Positions 1-7,877 of a DNA stretch of 64,000 bases are shown piece after piece. The notes under the pieces are model-generated. The model was not told the DNA's origin, searched no databases, and saw only the letters and a program-made list of their open reading frames with translations. Each line of letters begins with the position of its first letter. The first letter of the stretch is position 1. Source of the DNA: an uncultured Lachnospiraceae bacterium (GTDB taxonomy: Bacteria > Bacillota > Clostridia > Lachnospirales > Lachnospiraceae); assembly GCA_902779395.1 (NCBI GenBank), contig CACZBK010000006.1, positions 62,001 through 126,000 of the forward strand. The letters run 5' to 3'. The translations under genes and the position numbers were made by a program.

Positions 1-301
1 GCTTATCCGTCAGTTTACGCAGCCGGCTTATGTAGCCGTCATCTTCATCGCCATGCAGCTGGATCAGATCGATCACATCTGTGTTTGCCAGCTCTGCGAC
101 GGTTTCGGGTATTTCATTTACGAATACTCCCACAGCTTTGATTCCGGGATCGAGCATTTTTTTCAGCTCTTTTGCCTCTTTGCCTGATACGTAACGCTTT
201 GACGGCTCCCAGATCACGAACCCGATATAATCAGGCTTAAGTTCGTTCACCGCGGCAATGTCCTCAGGGCGGCTCATGCCGCAGAGTTTGATCCGGCTCA
301 T
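1..301 (-). CDS. trpF: Phosphoribosylanthranilate isomerase, partial (C-terminus off the left edge)
   Basis: The first 100 codons of TrpF, which isomerises N-(5'-phosphoribosyl)anthranilate in tryptophan synthesis (cytoplasmic TIM barrel). Visible motifs are the N-terminal IKLCG with the catalytic Cys at residue 7 and QLHGDE at 81-86, both diagnostic of the family. The start codon at 301-299 overlaps the trpC stop as ATGA, so translation is probably coupled. The gene continues beyond base 1; trpB and trpA would be expected next but cannot be seen. The assignment is secure from motifs and operon position. Confidence 0.95.
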   Translation of the reverse strand, partial: MSRIKLCGMSRPEDIAAVNELKPDYIGFVIWEPSKRYVSGKEAKELKKMLDPGIKAVGVFVNEIPETVAELANTDVIDLIQLHGDEDDGYISRLRKLTDK

Positions 302-1110
302 GAGCGCTCACCCAGACCACGGGGACCGTCCCCATGGTTTTTTAATTCGGCAAGCTTCTTTGTTTTATCTTCTGCACGCATTAGCGCCTCTCCTACCAGT
401 ACGGCATCAACGCCTGCTGCTTTCAGCGCGGCCACATCTTCTGCCGTACTTACACCGCTTTCCGATACAAATATCCTGTCGGAAGGTATCAGACTGCGAA
501 GCCTCCTGCTGTTAGATGTATCCACGGAAAAATCCTTTAAATTACGGTTGTTGACACCTATTATGCGTCCACCCGCATCCAGGGCCATTTCCGCCTCCGT
601 CTCATCATGGGTCTCCACAAGTGCCGAAAGTCCCAGTGAATCACTTATCGCAATATACTCTTTTATCTGCTCTTTATCAAGAATGGAACAGATAAGAAGG
701 ACTGCTGCGGCTCCCAAAGTCTTTGCCTCGTAGATCATATACTCATCTACGGTAAAATCTTTTCTGATGCAGGGAAGGGATACTGCCTGCGCTATCTCCT
801 TCAGGTACTCATCACTGCCAAGGAACCACTTAGGCTCGGTGAGGACGGATATCGCATCGGCACCTGCGGCCTCATAATCCTTAGCTATCTGAAGGTAGGG
901 AAAGTCCGGTGCTATCAGTCCTTTTGAAGGTGATGCTTTCTTGCATTCGCAGATAAAGCTGATGCCCGGCTTTCTGAGCGCCTGCTCGAAAGCAAACTCT
1001 CCTTTGGGAAGAGACTCTGCCCTGCGGCGAAGCTCTTTAAGACTTATATTCATTTTAGCTGCTGCCCCGCGCCTGCGGGCGTGGTCAGCTAATTCATCTA
1101 ATATCGTCAT
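298..1110 (-). CDS. trpC: Indole-3-glycerol phosphate synthase
   Basis: TrpC closes the indole ring of indole-3-glycerol phosphate. Residues 53-64 (ICECKKASPSKG) carry the catalytic Glu55 and Lys57, and the barrel ends with VGEALMRAED as usual. The start at 1110 is chosen because AGAGGA lies just upstream; an in-frame extension to 1176 would only translate the inverted repeat at 1129-1206. About 270 residues. The last 14 residues (KNHGDGPRGLGERS) go beyond the normal family end and are encoded by a second copy of the GGGGAC repeat core (316-338), so the C-terminus seems to have been rewritten by a repeat insertion. The stop overlaps the trpF start. Confidence 0.95.
   Translation of the reverse strand: MTILDELADHARRRGAAAKMNISLKELRRRAESLPKGEFAFEQALRKPGISFICECKKASPSKGLIAPDFPYLQIAKDYEAAGADAISVLTEPKWFLGSDEYLKEIAQAVSLPCIRKDFTVDEYMIYEAKTLGAAAVLLICSILDKEQIKEYIAISDSLGLSALVETHDETEAEMALDAGGRIIGVNNRNLKDFSVDTSNSRRLRSLIPSDRIFVSESGVSTAEDVAALKAAGVDAVLVGEALMRAEDKTKKLAELKNHGDGPRGLGERS
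316..338. repeat. Short palindrome, GGGGAC-type repeat core, inside trpC 3' end
   Basis: A 23-bp imperfect palindrome (ACCAC-GGGGAC / GTCCCC-ATGGT) that shares the GGGGACNGTCC core with the larger inverted repeat at 1129-1206. It lies in the trpC reading frame and encodes the extra C-terminal residues. I infer a decayed copy of the same dispersed element. Confidence 0.6.
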
Positions 1111-1128
1111 TTTTATATTCCTCTGATG

Positions 1129-1206
1129 TGAGGACACGGGGACGGTCCTGTTGTCCTCACTTTTTGCTTCGCTCATGAGGACAGCAGGACCGTCCCCATG
1201 TCCTCA
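1129..1206. repeat. 31-bp inverted repeat pair between trpD and trpC
   Basis: Two 31-nt arms, 1129-1159 and 1176-1206, are inverted copies of each other with two mismatches, separated by 16 nt. Each arm also begins TGAGGACA and ends TGTCCTCA, so the structure is nested. The core is GGGGACGGTCCTG. The element starts exactly at the trpD stop codon and ends about 12 nt upstream of the trpC ribosome site, so it fills the intercistronic gap. In RNA it would form a strong hairpin. It resembles the small non-autonomous palindromic repeats scattered through Clostridia genomes; that identity is inference. Confidence 0.8.
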
Positions 1207-2220
1207 GCGATTACTTACTTCTATCACTTTCTCAAGTGTTTCATATGCTTTGCCGCTGTCGATGATCTCTGCTGCCAGCCTGATACCGTCAACCATACTG
1301 CCGGCTTTGCCGCCTATATAGAATGATGCGCCTGCATTCATGAGAACGGCATCACGCTTGGGTCCCTTCTCACCTCTAAGTATAGCCTTTGTTATCTCTG
1401 CATTCTCTTCAGGAGTACCGCCCTTTAAGTCTTCGCGTGTGCATCTGGTAAAGCCGAAATCTTCAGGTTTGATAACATAGGATTTATACCATCCGTCCCT
1501 GATCTCGCTTATTGTGGTAGGAGCGCTCATTGATATCTCATCCAGCTTATCCTGTCCGTACACGACCATACCGCGTTTTATGCCAAGGCTTATGAGCACC
1601 TGTGTAAGAGGCATTACCAGATATTCATCATAAACGCCTAAAAGCTGCATCGAAGGTCTTCCCGGATTGGTAAGAGGCCCTAAGATATTGAAAACGGTAC
1701 GGAATCCAAGCTCCTTGCGGATAGCACCTACATACTTCATCGAGGTATGATATTTCTGTGCAAAGAAGAAGCACATGCCTGCTTCCTTAAGGAGCTCGAT
1801 GCATTTTTCCGGCTCCTGCTGTATATTCACACCCAGTGCTTCAAGACAGTCTGCGGTACCGCAGAGCGAAGAGGCTGCACGGTTTCCGTGCTTTGCTACT
1901 TTCATTCCGCCAGCTGCCGCCACCAGAGCAGAAGTAGTGGAAATGTTAAAGCTGCCTGCATTATCACCGCCGGTACCTACTATCTCAAAGATATCCATTC
2001 CGGTATCAACTCTTGTAGCATGCTCACGCATTGCAGCGGCGCAGCCTGCTATCTCATCGGTGGTCTCTGCTCTTGCGCTCTTGGTGGAAAGTGCGGAAAG
2101 AAATGCGGCATTCTGTGTCGCGGAAGTCTCACCGCTCATTATCTCATTCATTACCGCATAAGCTTCATCATAAGTCAGGTCTTCTTTGTTTACGATCTTT
2201 ACTATTGCTTCTTTGATCAT
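1204..2220 (-). CDS. trpD: Anthranilate phosphoribosyltransferase
   Basis: TrpD transfers phosphoribose from PRPP to anthranilate. The 338 residues match the family length. Seen: GTGGD at 82-86 (PRPP loop), NIST at 92-95 and KHGNRAASS at 110-118, in the correct order after the helical N-terminal domain. The start ATG at 2220 follows AGGAGG with an 8-nt spacer. It is the third gene of the trp operon, 31 bp after trpG. The stop codon lies within the outer end of the inverted repeat at 1129-1206. Confidence 0.97.
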   Translation of the reverse strand: MIKEAIVKIVNKEDLTYDEAYAVMNEIMSGETSATQNAAFLSALSTKSARAETTDEIAGCAAAMREHATRVDTGMDIFEIVGTGGDNAGSFNISTTSALVAAAGGMKVAKHGNRAASSLCGTADCLEALGVNIQQEPEKCIELLKEAGMCFFFAQKYHTSMKYVGAIRKELGFRTVFNILGPLTNPGRPSMQLLGVYDEYLVMPLTQVLISLGIKRGMVVYGQDKLDEISMSAPTTISEIRDGWYKSYVIKPEDFGFTRCTREDLKGGTPEENAEITKAILRGEKGPKRDAVLMNAGASFYIGGKAGSMVDGIRLAAEIIDSGKAYETLEKVIEVSNR

Positions 2221-2251
2221 TGTTTTTTCCTCCTGAATGATCCTATATATT

Positions 2252-2815
2252 TTAAGATAAAAAGTTCTTAAGCATCTGCTTTCCTTCGGGGGTCATTATG
2301 GATTCCGGATGGAACTGCACCCCGTATACGGCTTTTTCCTTATGCTCTACGGCCATCACCTCACCGTCCTCTGTGCGCGCTGTTACCTTAAGGCATTCCG
2401 GCATGGTGGCGGGATCAGCTGCCAGCGAATGGTAACGTGCCACCGGACTCTTCCCGGAACAGCCCTTAAACAGAAGGCTGTCCGTATCAAGCTCTGCCAC
2501 CGACTGCTTGCCGTGCATAAGCTGCTTTGCATAGGTTACCGTAGCGCCGAAAGCTGCGCAGATAGCCTGATGCCCAAGGCACACGCCGAGGATCGGGATC
2601 TCACCGCCCAGTTTCTTTACACAGTCGATTATAACGCCTGCATCCTCAGGCCTTCCGGGACCCGGCGATAATATGATGCGTTCAGGTTTTAATGCCCTGA
2701 TCTCTTCCACTGTCATATCATCATTTCTTATCACCTTTATGTCAGGGTTTATCTCACCCACCAGCTGATAAAGGTTATATGAAAAACTGTCATAATTATC
2801 TATCAGAAGTATCAT
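2252..2815 (-). CDS. trpG: Anthranilate synthase glutamine amidotransferase subunit
   Basis: Class I glutamine amidotransferase that supplies ammonia to TrpE. The triad is visible: Cys79 in GVCLGHQ, and His169 and Glu171 in VQFHPES; the PGPGRP loop is at 51-56. The length of 187 residues is that of a stand-alone TrpG. The trpE stop TGA overlaps the ATG at 2815 (TGATG). A GTG three bases earlier (2818) is also in frame, but ATG is better spaced from GAGGTG. Overlap with trpE fits equimolar production of the two subunits. The same enzyme could serve folate synthesis; position in the trp operon decides the name. Confidence 0.96.
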   Translation of the reverse strand: MILLIDNYDSFSYNLYQLVGEINPDIKVIRNDDMTVEEIRALKPERIILSPGPGRPEDAGVIIDCVKKLGGEIPILGVCLGHQAICAAFGATVTYAKQLMHGKQSVAELDTDSLLFKGCSGKSPVARYHSLAADPATMPECLKVTARTEDGEVMAVEHKEKAVYGVQFHPESIMTPEGKQMLKNFLS

Positions 2816-4296
2816 CACAGCACCTCACTTTCCGCAGTCTTAAGTGCCTTTACCACTGCTCCTGCCTTATTGATGCTTTCTTCGTATTCTTTCTCAGGTA
2901 CGGAATCGGCCACTATACCGGCGCCGCTTCTTATGAATACCCTGCCGTTTTTCTTATATGCGATGCGGATCGCAATACAGGTATCCATGTTTCCTCCGAA
3001 ATCTATATAACCTATGGCACCTCCGTAGATACCGCGCTTGTTGTTCTCAAGCTCACCTATCAGCTGGCAGGCCCTTATCTTGGGTGCGCCTGAAAGTGTC
3101 CCTGCCGGAAGTACCGCTTCTATGGCATCTAAGGCATCCTTATCTTCCCTTATCTCACCGCGTACGGTAGAACCTATATGCATTACGTGGGAGTATCTCT
3201 CTATGGAATGAAACTTCTCTACCTCTACGGTACCGAACCTGCTTATCCTGCCCAGATCGTTACGTCCCAGATCTACAAGCATATTATGCTCCGCAAGCTC
3301 TTTCTCATCGGCCAGAAGTTCTTCCTCAAGAGCCTTATCTTCTGCATCATCCTTTCCGCGGGGGCGGGTTCCTGCAAGCGGGAAGGTATGGAGTATGCCG
3401 TCCTCAAGCTTAACAAGCGTTTCCGGTGAAGCCCCTGCCACCTCCACATCAGTCCCGGAAAAATAGAACATATACGGTGAAGGATTGATGGTACGCAGGC
3501 AGCGGTATGTGTTCAATAAACTTCCCTCAAACGGAGCGCTTAATCTGTTGGAAAGTACTATCTGGAAGATGTCTCCTTCACGGATATAACTCTTTCCGCG
3601 TTCTACCATATCGCAGAACTGCTCTTTATCAAAAAGCGGCTCTACCTCTCCCAGGAGCTTACCGGGCTTTTCCGGCTTCCTTTCACCGCTTTTCAGAAGC
3701 TGTACCATGTTCTTTAATTCCTCACAGCCTCTGCTGTAAGACTCTTCCGCATCGTCAAGCTTTATATTCACGATAAGGATCAGCTTCTGCCTTACGTTAT
3801 CAAATGCTATCACCTTATCAAAAAGCATCAGGTCCATATCCTGAAAACCTTCGCTGTCCTTCGCATTGCAGCGCGTTGTGGGTTCGCTGTAGTTGAGATA
3901 ATCAAATGCAAAGTATCCTACAAGGCCACCGGTAAACGCAGGCAGCCCTTCAAACTTAGGACTTTTATAATGTGAAAGGAGTTCTCTTAAATAAGCCGAA
4001 GGATCAGGCATGTCGATCTCCTCTTTATCTCCGTTTATGTGCTCGACCATGCCCTTAGAATCCCTGCAGCTCACAGCCAGCCTGGGTTCGTAGCCGAGGA
4101 ACGAATAGCGTCCCCACCTGTCAACCGACTGGGCGGATTCCAGAAGGTAGCAGTGCTTTGATACACCCTTAAGGATCCTTAACGTTTCAATAGGTGTGGT
4201 AAAATCGGAGAGTATCTCTGTGCTCAAAGGCAGCACATCGAACTTGCCTTCCTTCGCATAACGCCTTACCTCTTCAATGTCCGGTGTAATGTTCAT
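2815..4296 (-). CDS. trpE: Anthranilate synthase component I
   Basis: TrpE makes anthranilate from chorismate with ammonia from TrpG. The protein (493 residues) has the tryptophan feedback motif LLES at 51-54, NPSPYMFY in the middle, and the chorismate-binding region with GTLSGAPK and RSGAGIVADS near the C-terminus. The start at 4296 is chosen because AAAGGAG lies 7 nt upstream; the frame stays open for 54 codons further, but those run through the T-box antiterminator and terminator and are not coding. First gene of the operon, controlled by the leader at 4297-4630. Confidence 0.97.
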   Translation of the reverse strand: MNITPDIEEVRRYAKEGKFDVLPLSTEILSDFTTPIETLRILKGVSKHCYLLESAQSVDRWGRYSFLGYEPRLAVSCRDSKGMVEHINGDKEEIDMPDPSAYLRELLSHYKSPKFEGLPAFTGGLVGYFAFDYLNYSEPTTRCNAKDSEGFQDMDLMLFDKVIAFDNVRQKLILIVNIKLDDAEESYSRGCEELKNMVQLLKSGERKPEKPGKLLGEVEPLFDKEQFCDMVERGKSYIREGDIFQIVLSNRLSAPFEGSLLNTYRCLRTINPSPYMFYFSGTDVEVAGASPETLVKLEDGILHTFPLAGTRPRGKDDAEDKALEEELLADEKELAEHNMLVDLGRNDLGRISRFGTVEVEKFHSIERYSHVMHIGSTVRGEIREDKDALDAIEAVLPAGTLSGAPKIRACQLIGELENNKRGIYGGAIGYIDFGGNMDTCIAIRIAYKKNGRVFIRSGAGIVADSVPEKEYEESINKAGAVVKALKTAESEVL

Positions 4297-4630
4297 GTTC
4301 GGTCTCCTTTCCCGATTCAGTACTGAAAACGGCTCTGCGATAATAAAAAATCCCTGACAGAAAAATACATTTCTGCCAGGGACGAATACTCTTATAATAT
4401 CCGCGGTGCCACCCTGTTTTATGACAATACTGCCATACTCTTTGCGGGATACCAGCATATCCCCGGCAACTGACGTATGCCTACACGTTGCAGAATACTA
4501 AGCATATAGCCTTTCCCTGCACCCTCCGCGGCCCATTATGACGAATTGTTTCCCATCCGGCTCTCACCTTCCCGGACTCTCTGTGGAGGCATCATCGCCT
4601 TTACTTCCGCATCAATGGTTTATCAAGCTG
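4297..4630 (-). promoter_or_regulatory. T-box leader of the trp operon
   Basis: The leader carries the T-box core AACAGGGTGGCACCGCGG (4401-4418, minus strand), preceded by Stem I elements including an AGAGAG stretch and the conserved GGUGAGA. It is followed by a competing terminator at 4345-4382. Uncharged tRNA pairs with the specifier and the T-box bulge to favour the antiterminator. A UGG triplet followed by G at 4535-4533 lies where a specifier is expected, matching tRNA-Trp; a second UGG at 4555-4553 is less likely by position. The tryptophan assignment is supported by the downstream genes. Confidence 0.93.
4345..4382 (-). terminator. T-box attenuator terminator upstream of trpE
   Basis: On the minus strand TCCCTGGCAGAAA and TTTCTGTCAGGGA-like arms form a hairpin followed by TTTTTT. 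It starts 19 nt after the T-box core, the usual arrangement for the default-off terminator of a T-box riboswitch. Confidence 0.9.
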
Positions 4631-4636
4631 TGTTGA

Positions 4637-4665
4637 ATTCTATCACTGCATTTTTTAGATGTCAA
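4637..4665 (-). promoter_or_regulatory. trp operon promoter
   Basis: TTGACA (4665-4660) and TAGAAT (4642-4637) with a 17-bp spacer, a near-consensus vegetative promoter. Transcription would begin near 4630, at the 5' end of the T-box Stem I. The -35 box lies only 7 bp past the stop codon of the antiporter gene. Confidence 0.88.
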
Positions 4666-4672
4666 TATTTTT

Positions 4673-5620
4673 TTAATTACCGAAAAACAGATATACAAAA
4701 TATCCGGCATACCCAAGCAGCATGACCGCTCCGCCCAGACGGCCGAGTTTCTTTTTCGGCAGCACACATACAAACAGAAGTACAATAGCGATAATGGCCA
4801 CTATCGTATCTACCATAAAGCCGGCGCTGTACGGTACAGGAGTTATCAGGGCTGTAGTGCCGGCAACAAAAAGGATATTGAATATATTGCTTCCCACGAT
4901 ATTTCCGATCGCGATATCCGATTTGCCCTTTAACGCCGCTGTAGCACTGGTAACCAGCTCGGGAAGCGATGTACCGAAGGCTACGATAGTCAGGCCTACA
5001 AGCCTCTCCGACATTCCGAATGCCAGCGCTATCCTGCTTGCGGCATCAACGGTGAAATTACCGCCCAGCACTATAAGCACGGCCCCCACAATGATCATAA
5101 CGATCATCTTGATCACCGATTCGTTCTCACCTGCTGTCTTGCCTTCCTCAACCGCATCCTTGTCGGTTTTTGATATCACGAAAAGATATATCAGATAAAC
5201 GATCATGAACGCCCAGAGTATCACGCCTTCAAGACGGTTTACCTTTTCATCCAGAAGTCCCAGCACAGCTATCAACACTGTGATAGCTATAGTGAAGGGT
5301 ATCTCATAACGTATGGTGTTCTTCTTAACAGGTATAGGGCGTATGAGAGAAGTGATCCCAAGGATCAGAAGCACGTTTGCGATATTGCTTCCCACAACAT
5401 TACCTATGGTTATATCAGCCGCACCTTTTAAAGCAGCCGAAATACTTACCGATGCCTCGGGAAGCGAAGTTCCCATGGCACATATCGTAAGACCTATTAC
5501 TATCTGCGGGATCCCAAACCGGTCCGCGACTTTTGATGCTCCCTCCACGAACCAGTCCGCGCCCTTGATTAGCATTACAAAACCGATCACCAGAAGCAAT
5601 ACCTGAAGTAAAATCTCCAT
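4673..5620 (-). CDS. Calcium/sodium antiporter, CaCA family (YrbG-like)
   Basis: Integral membrane cation exchanger of 315 residues with two homologous halves. Seen: the alpha-1 repeat GTSLPEAS (50-57) with GNVVGSN (73-79), and the alpha-2 repeat GTSLPELV with GNIVGSN in the second half. These repeats line the ion pathway in the family. An acidic loop separates the halves, and about ten hydrophobic segments are visible. The ATG at 5620 follows GGGAGGAAAA; an upstream in-frame TTG at 5632 overlaps that site and is rejected. Whether it moves Ca2+/Na+ or Ca2+/H+ cannot be told from sequence. Confidence 0.92.
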   Translation of the reverse strand: MEILLQVLLLVIGFVMLIKGADWFVEGASKVADRFGIPQIVIGLTICAMGTSLPEASVSISAALKGAADITIGNVVGSNIANVLLILGITSLIRPIPVKKNTIRYEIPFTIAITVLIAVLGLLDEKVNRLEGVILWAFMIVYLIYLFVISKTDKDAVEEGKTAGENESVIKMIVMIIVGAVLIVLGGNFTVDAASRIALAFGMSERLVGLTIVAFGTSLPELVTSATAALKGKSDIAIGNIVGSNIFNILFVAGTTALITPVPYSAGFMVDTIVAIIAIVLLFVCVLPKKKLGRLGGAVMLLGYAGYFVYLFFGN

Positions 5621-5641
5621 TTTTCCTCCCAAAACAGAAAG

Positions 5642-5679
5642 CTCATCCTGCCATCTTCACAAACAGATCGCAGGATGAG
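5642..5679 (-). terminator. Hairpin between aminotransferase and antiporter genes
   Basis: Perfect 10-bp arms CTCATCCTGC / GCAGGATGAG with an 18-nt loop, followed on the minus strand by CTTTCTGTTTT. The U-tract is imperfect, so it may be a weak terminator or an RNA-stability hairpin. Confidence 0.55.
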
Positions 5680-5685
5680 TATTTC

Positions 5686-6849
5686 TCATGCACGTAATTT
5701 TTTTATAAACTTCTCCATGCGTTCCAGAGCGGCTTTAAGCGCCTCTATGGAATAAGCATATGATATACGCAGATATCCTTCGCCGCAGTCACCGAAAGCT
5801 GTGCCCGGCACAACAGCCACGTGTTCTTCCTGTACAAAACGCATTGCGAAATCATCCGAACTAAGACCGAATTCCTTTATGCAGGGGAACACATAAAATG
5901 CTCCGTACGGTTCAAAACACTGAAGGCCCATCTCCTTAAAGCGTTCCATAAGGAAGCGTCTGCGCTGGTTATAGGCATCCCGCATCTGAGCCACATCATC
6001 ATCGCCGTTCTTCAGTGCCTCTATGGCCGCATACTGGCTCGTAGTAGGTGCACACATGATCGCAAACTGGTGGATCTTTAACATCTGCTTTAATATCAGC
6101 GCAGGAGCACAGGCATATCCAAGCCTCCATCCTGTCATCGCATATGCTTTTGAAAAACCATTGATCAAAACCGTCCTGTCCCGCATACCCGGAAGCTGTG
6201 TTATGGATACATGATCGCCTTTATAGGACAGCTCGGAATAGATCTCATCACTTATGACATACAGATCATGCTTCTCGATGACTGCAGCGATCGCTTCCAG
6301 ATCATGTTTTTCCATTATCGCCCCTGTCGGGTTATTGGGAAAAGGCAGTACCAGAAGCTTCGTTTTATCGGTGATGGCTTCTTCAAGTTCTTCGGCAGTA
6401 AGTCTGAATTCGTTTTCTTCCTTAAGATTTATTATCACGGGCTTACCGCCTGCAAGCAGACAGCAGGGCTCATACGAAACATAGGACGGCTGCGGGATGA
6501 GCACTTCATCTCCCGGATCCAGCATCGCACGCATTGCTACGTCGATACCTTCCGATCCGCCTACAGTCACCATGATCTCGTTATCGGGATCGTAGGATAC
6601 TCCTATACGCCTGGTCAGATAATTATTGATCTCCGTACGCAGTTCCTTAAGTCCGGTATTCGAAGTATAAAAAGTACGTCCTCTTTCAAGGGAATATATA
6701 CCCTCATCCCTGATATGCCAGGGAGTATCGAAATCCGGCTCACCAACACCAAGTGAGATAACATCCTTCATCTCGCTTGCTATATCAAAGAATTTTCTTA
6801 TGCCTGAGGGCTTGATGCCCTTTATAACATTTGATAAGGGATCTCTCAC
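5686..6849 (-). CDS. Class I/II pyridoxal-phosphate aminotransferase (aspartate/aromatic type)
   Basis: Fold-type I aminotransferase of 387 residues. The cofactor lysine is Lys234 in NGFSKAYAMTGWR; NNPTG (172-176), Asp201 and Tyr204 (SDEIY) and a C-terminal LRISY arginine motif for the substrate carboxylate are present. The overall pattern fits the AspC/PatA group that acts on aspartate and often aromatic amino acids; exact substrate not determinable. It starts inside the stop codon of the Lrp-type gene (ATGA), so the pair is translationally coupled. Its place two genes from trp is consistent with aromatic amino acid metabolism, but that is only context. Confidence 0.9.
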   Translation of the reverse strand: MRDPLSNVIKGIKPSGIRKFFDIASEMKDVISLGVGEPDFDTPWHIRDEGIYSLERGRTFYTSNTGLKELRTEINNYLTRRIGVSYDPDNEIMVTVGGSEGIDVAMRAMLDPGDEVLIPQPSYVSYEPCCLLAGGKPVIINLKEENEFRLTAEELEEAITDKTKLLVLPFPNNPTGAIMEKHDLEAIAAVIEKHDLYVISDEIYSELSYKGDHVSITQLPGMRDRTVLINGFSKAYAMTGWRLGYACAPALILKQMLKIHQFAIMCAPTTSQYAAIEALKNGDDDVAQMRDAYNQRRRFLMERFKEMGLQCFEPYGAFYVFPCIKEFGLSSDDFAMRFVQEEHVAVVPGTAFGDCGEGYLRISYAYSIEALKAALERMEKFIKKLRA

Positions 6850-7331
6850 GGCGTGATCACCTGCCTCTCATCAGCTGCCTTCTTAGCCATGATGGTACCA
6901 TGGTCTTTATACTTTTTAAGTATAAAATGTGTAGCGGTGCTGAGTACATTCTCAAGAGTGGAGAGCTTATCCGACACAAAACTGCTCACTTCCTTGATAG
7001 ACTTTCCTTCAAGCGTAACCAGAAGGTCATACCCGCCACTGATAAGATAAACACTCTTTACCTCGGGATACATATAGATACGCTCTGCTATGCGGTCGAA
7101 TCCCTGTCCTCTCTGAAGCGTACATCTCACCTCGATAAGTGCCGTAACACTCTCCATCGAAGTCTTCTCCCAGTCTATCATTGTATGATAACCGCAGATA
7201 ATGCCTTCTTCCTCCATCTCCTTCATCGAAGAGGCCACTTCCTCATCCGCCGCTCCAAGGCGTACCGCCAGCTCATGTACATCAACACGGCTGTCCCTTT
7301 CTATATTTTTCAGAATTTCTTCACGTAACAT
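6846..7331 (-). CDS. Lrp/AsnC-family transcriptional regulator
   Basis: 161 residues: a winged helix-turn-helix in residues 1-55 and an alpha-beta RAM effector domain over about 60-140 (ALIEVR, VKSVYLISGGYDLLV). Lrp/AsnC proteins sense amino acids and form octamers. The ATG at 7331 follows AGGAGG, with a possible TATAAT at 7355-7350. The overlap with the aminotransferase start suggests that the regulator controls, or responds to the substrate of, that enzyme. The C-terminal 20 residues (KKAADERQVITP) extend beyond the usual domain end. Confidence 0.9.
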   Translation of the reverse strand: MLREEILKNIERDSRVDVHELAVRLGAADEEVASSMKEMEEEGIICGYHTMIDWEKTSMESVTALIEVRCTLQRGQGFDRIAERIYMYPEVKSVYLISGGYDLLVTLEGKSIKEVSSFVSDKLSTLENVLSTATHFILKKYKDHGTIMAKKAADERQVITP

Positions 7332-7361
7332 AGTTTATACCTCCTGTTAATTATAGAATCC

Positions 7362-7877
7362 TTATGAATGAAGCGACGAATTATCTTTACCGCTCCGGGT
7401 AAGAAAGCGTTCTACTTCCCCGTATGTGATAAGCCTTTTCTTATCGCTGCTCGTATGCCCGATAAGGGCTGCATCTTTAAAACCTGCTGTCTTAAGCTCG
7501 CTTACCACGGCCAGTCCGCATTCCGCATATATCAGATACACACCTTTTGAATCAAGTATATACGGATCTTTATCAAGAGTATTGCATATCTCTATCGTAT
7601 CCTGAAATACCGGGATATCATACAGCCCTATCCTGAGTCCGCATTTTAACTCTTCGGCTGTATCCCAGAGTGCCGCATTTATCCCGCCTTCACCCAGTTC
7701 CCTGACCAGCACCGCTCCGTTTATCGTCGGAAGCTTAAGCTTATCAGCTGTCCTTTTTTCAGCCTTATCTATATATGCGGGAGCATATCTCTTAAGGAGC
7801 TCTTCTCTGCACTCCTTTGCCATAAGAGCCGCTGATGCGGCTGCTATACACCCGCTCACCACCAGATCATAAATCAC
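7362..7877 (-). CDS. AIR-synthase-like C-terminal domain protein (orphan half)
   Basis: 171 residues. Residues about 50-160 resemble the C-terminal ATP-binding half of the PurM/HypE/ThiL superfamily: a GEGGINAALWDTAEEL helix, a GLYDIPVFQDTIEIC segment, then PYILDSKGVYLI and a terminal IG motif. The N-terminal substrate and metal-binding half of these enzymes is missing, so the normal dimer active site cannot be complete. Start codon ATG overlaps the preceding stop (ATGA at 7877-7874), linking it to the membrane protein gene upstream. Function unknown; possibly a regulatory remnant. Confidence 0.65.
   Translation of the reverse strand: MIYDLVVSGCIAAASAALMAKECREELLKRYAPAYIDKAEKRTADKLKLPTINGAVLVRELGEGGINAALWDTAEELKCGLRIGLYDIPVFQDTIEICNTLDKDPYILDSKGVYLIYAECGLAVVSELKTAGFKDAALIGHTSSDKKRLITYGEVERFLTRSGKDNSSLHS

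Noticed and set aside
1111-1176. N-terminal extension of trpC
   Set aside because: It would translate the inverted repeat and skips the ribosome site before 1110.
1747-2271. Long open frames on the plus strand opposite trpD, trpG and other genes
   Set aside because: They have no ribosome sites or family matches and lie antisense to well-conserved genes; they reflect codon bias.
4297-4458. N-terminal extension of trpE
   Set aside because: The extra in-frame codons run through the T-box core and terminator; the ATG at 4296 has its own ribosome site and the family start.
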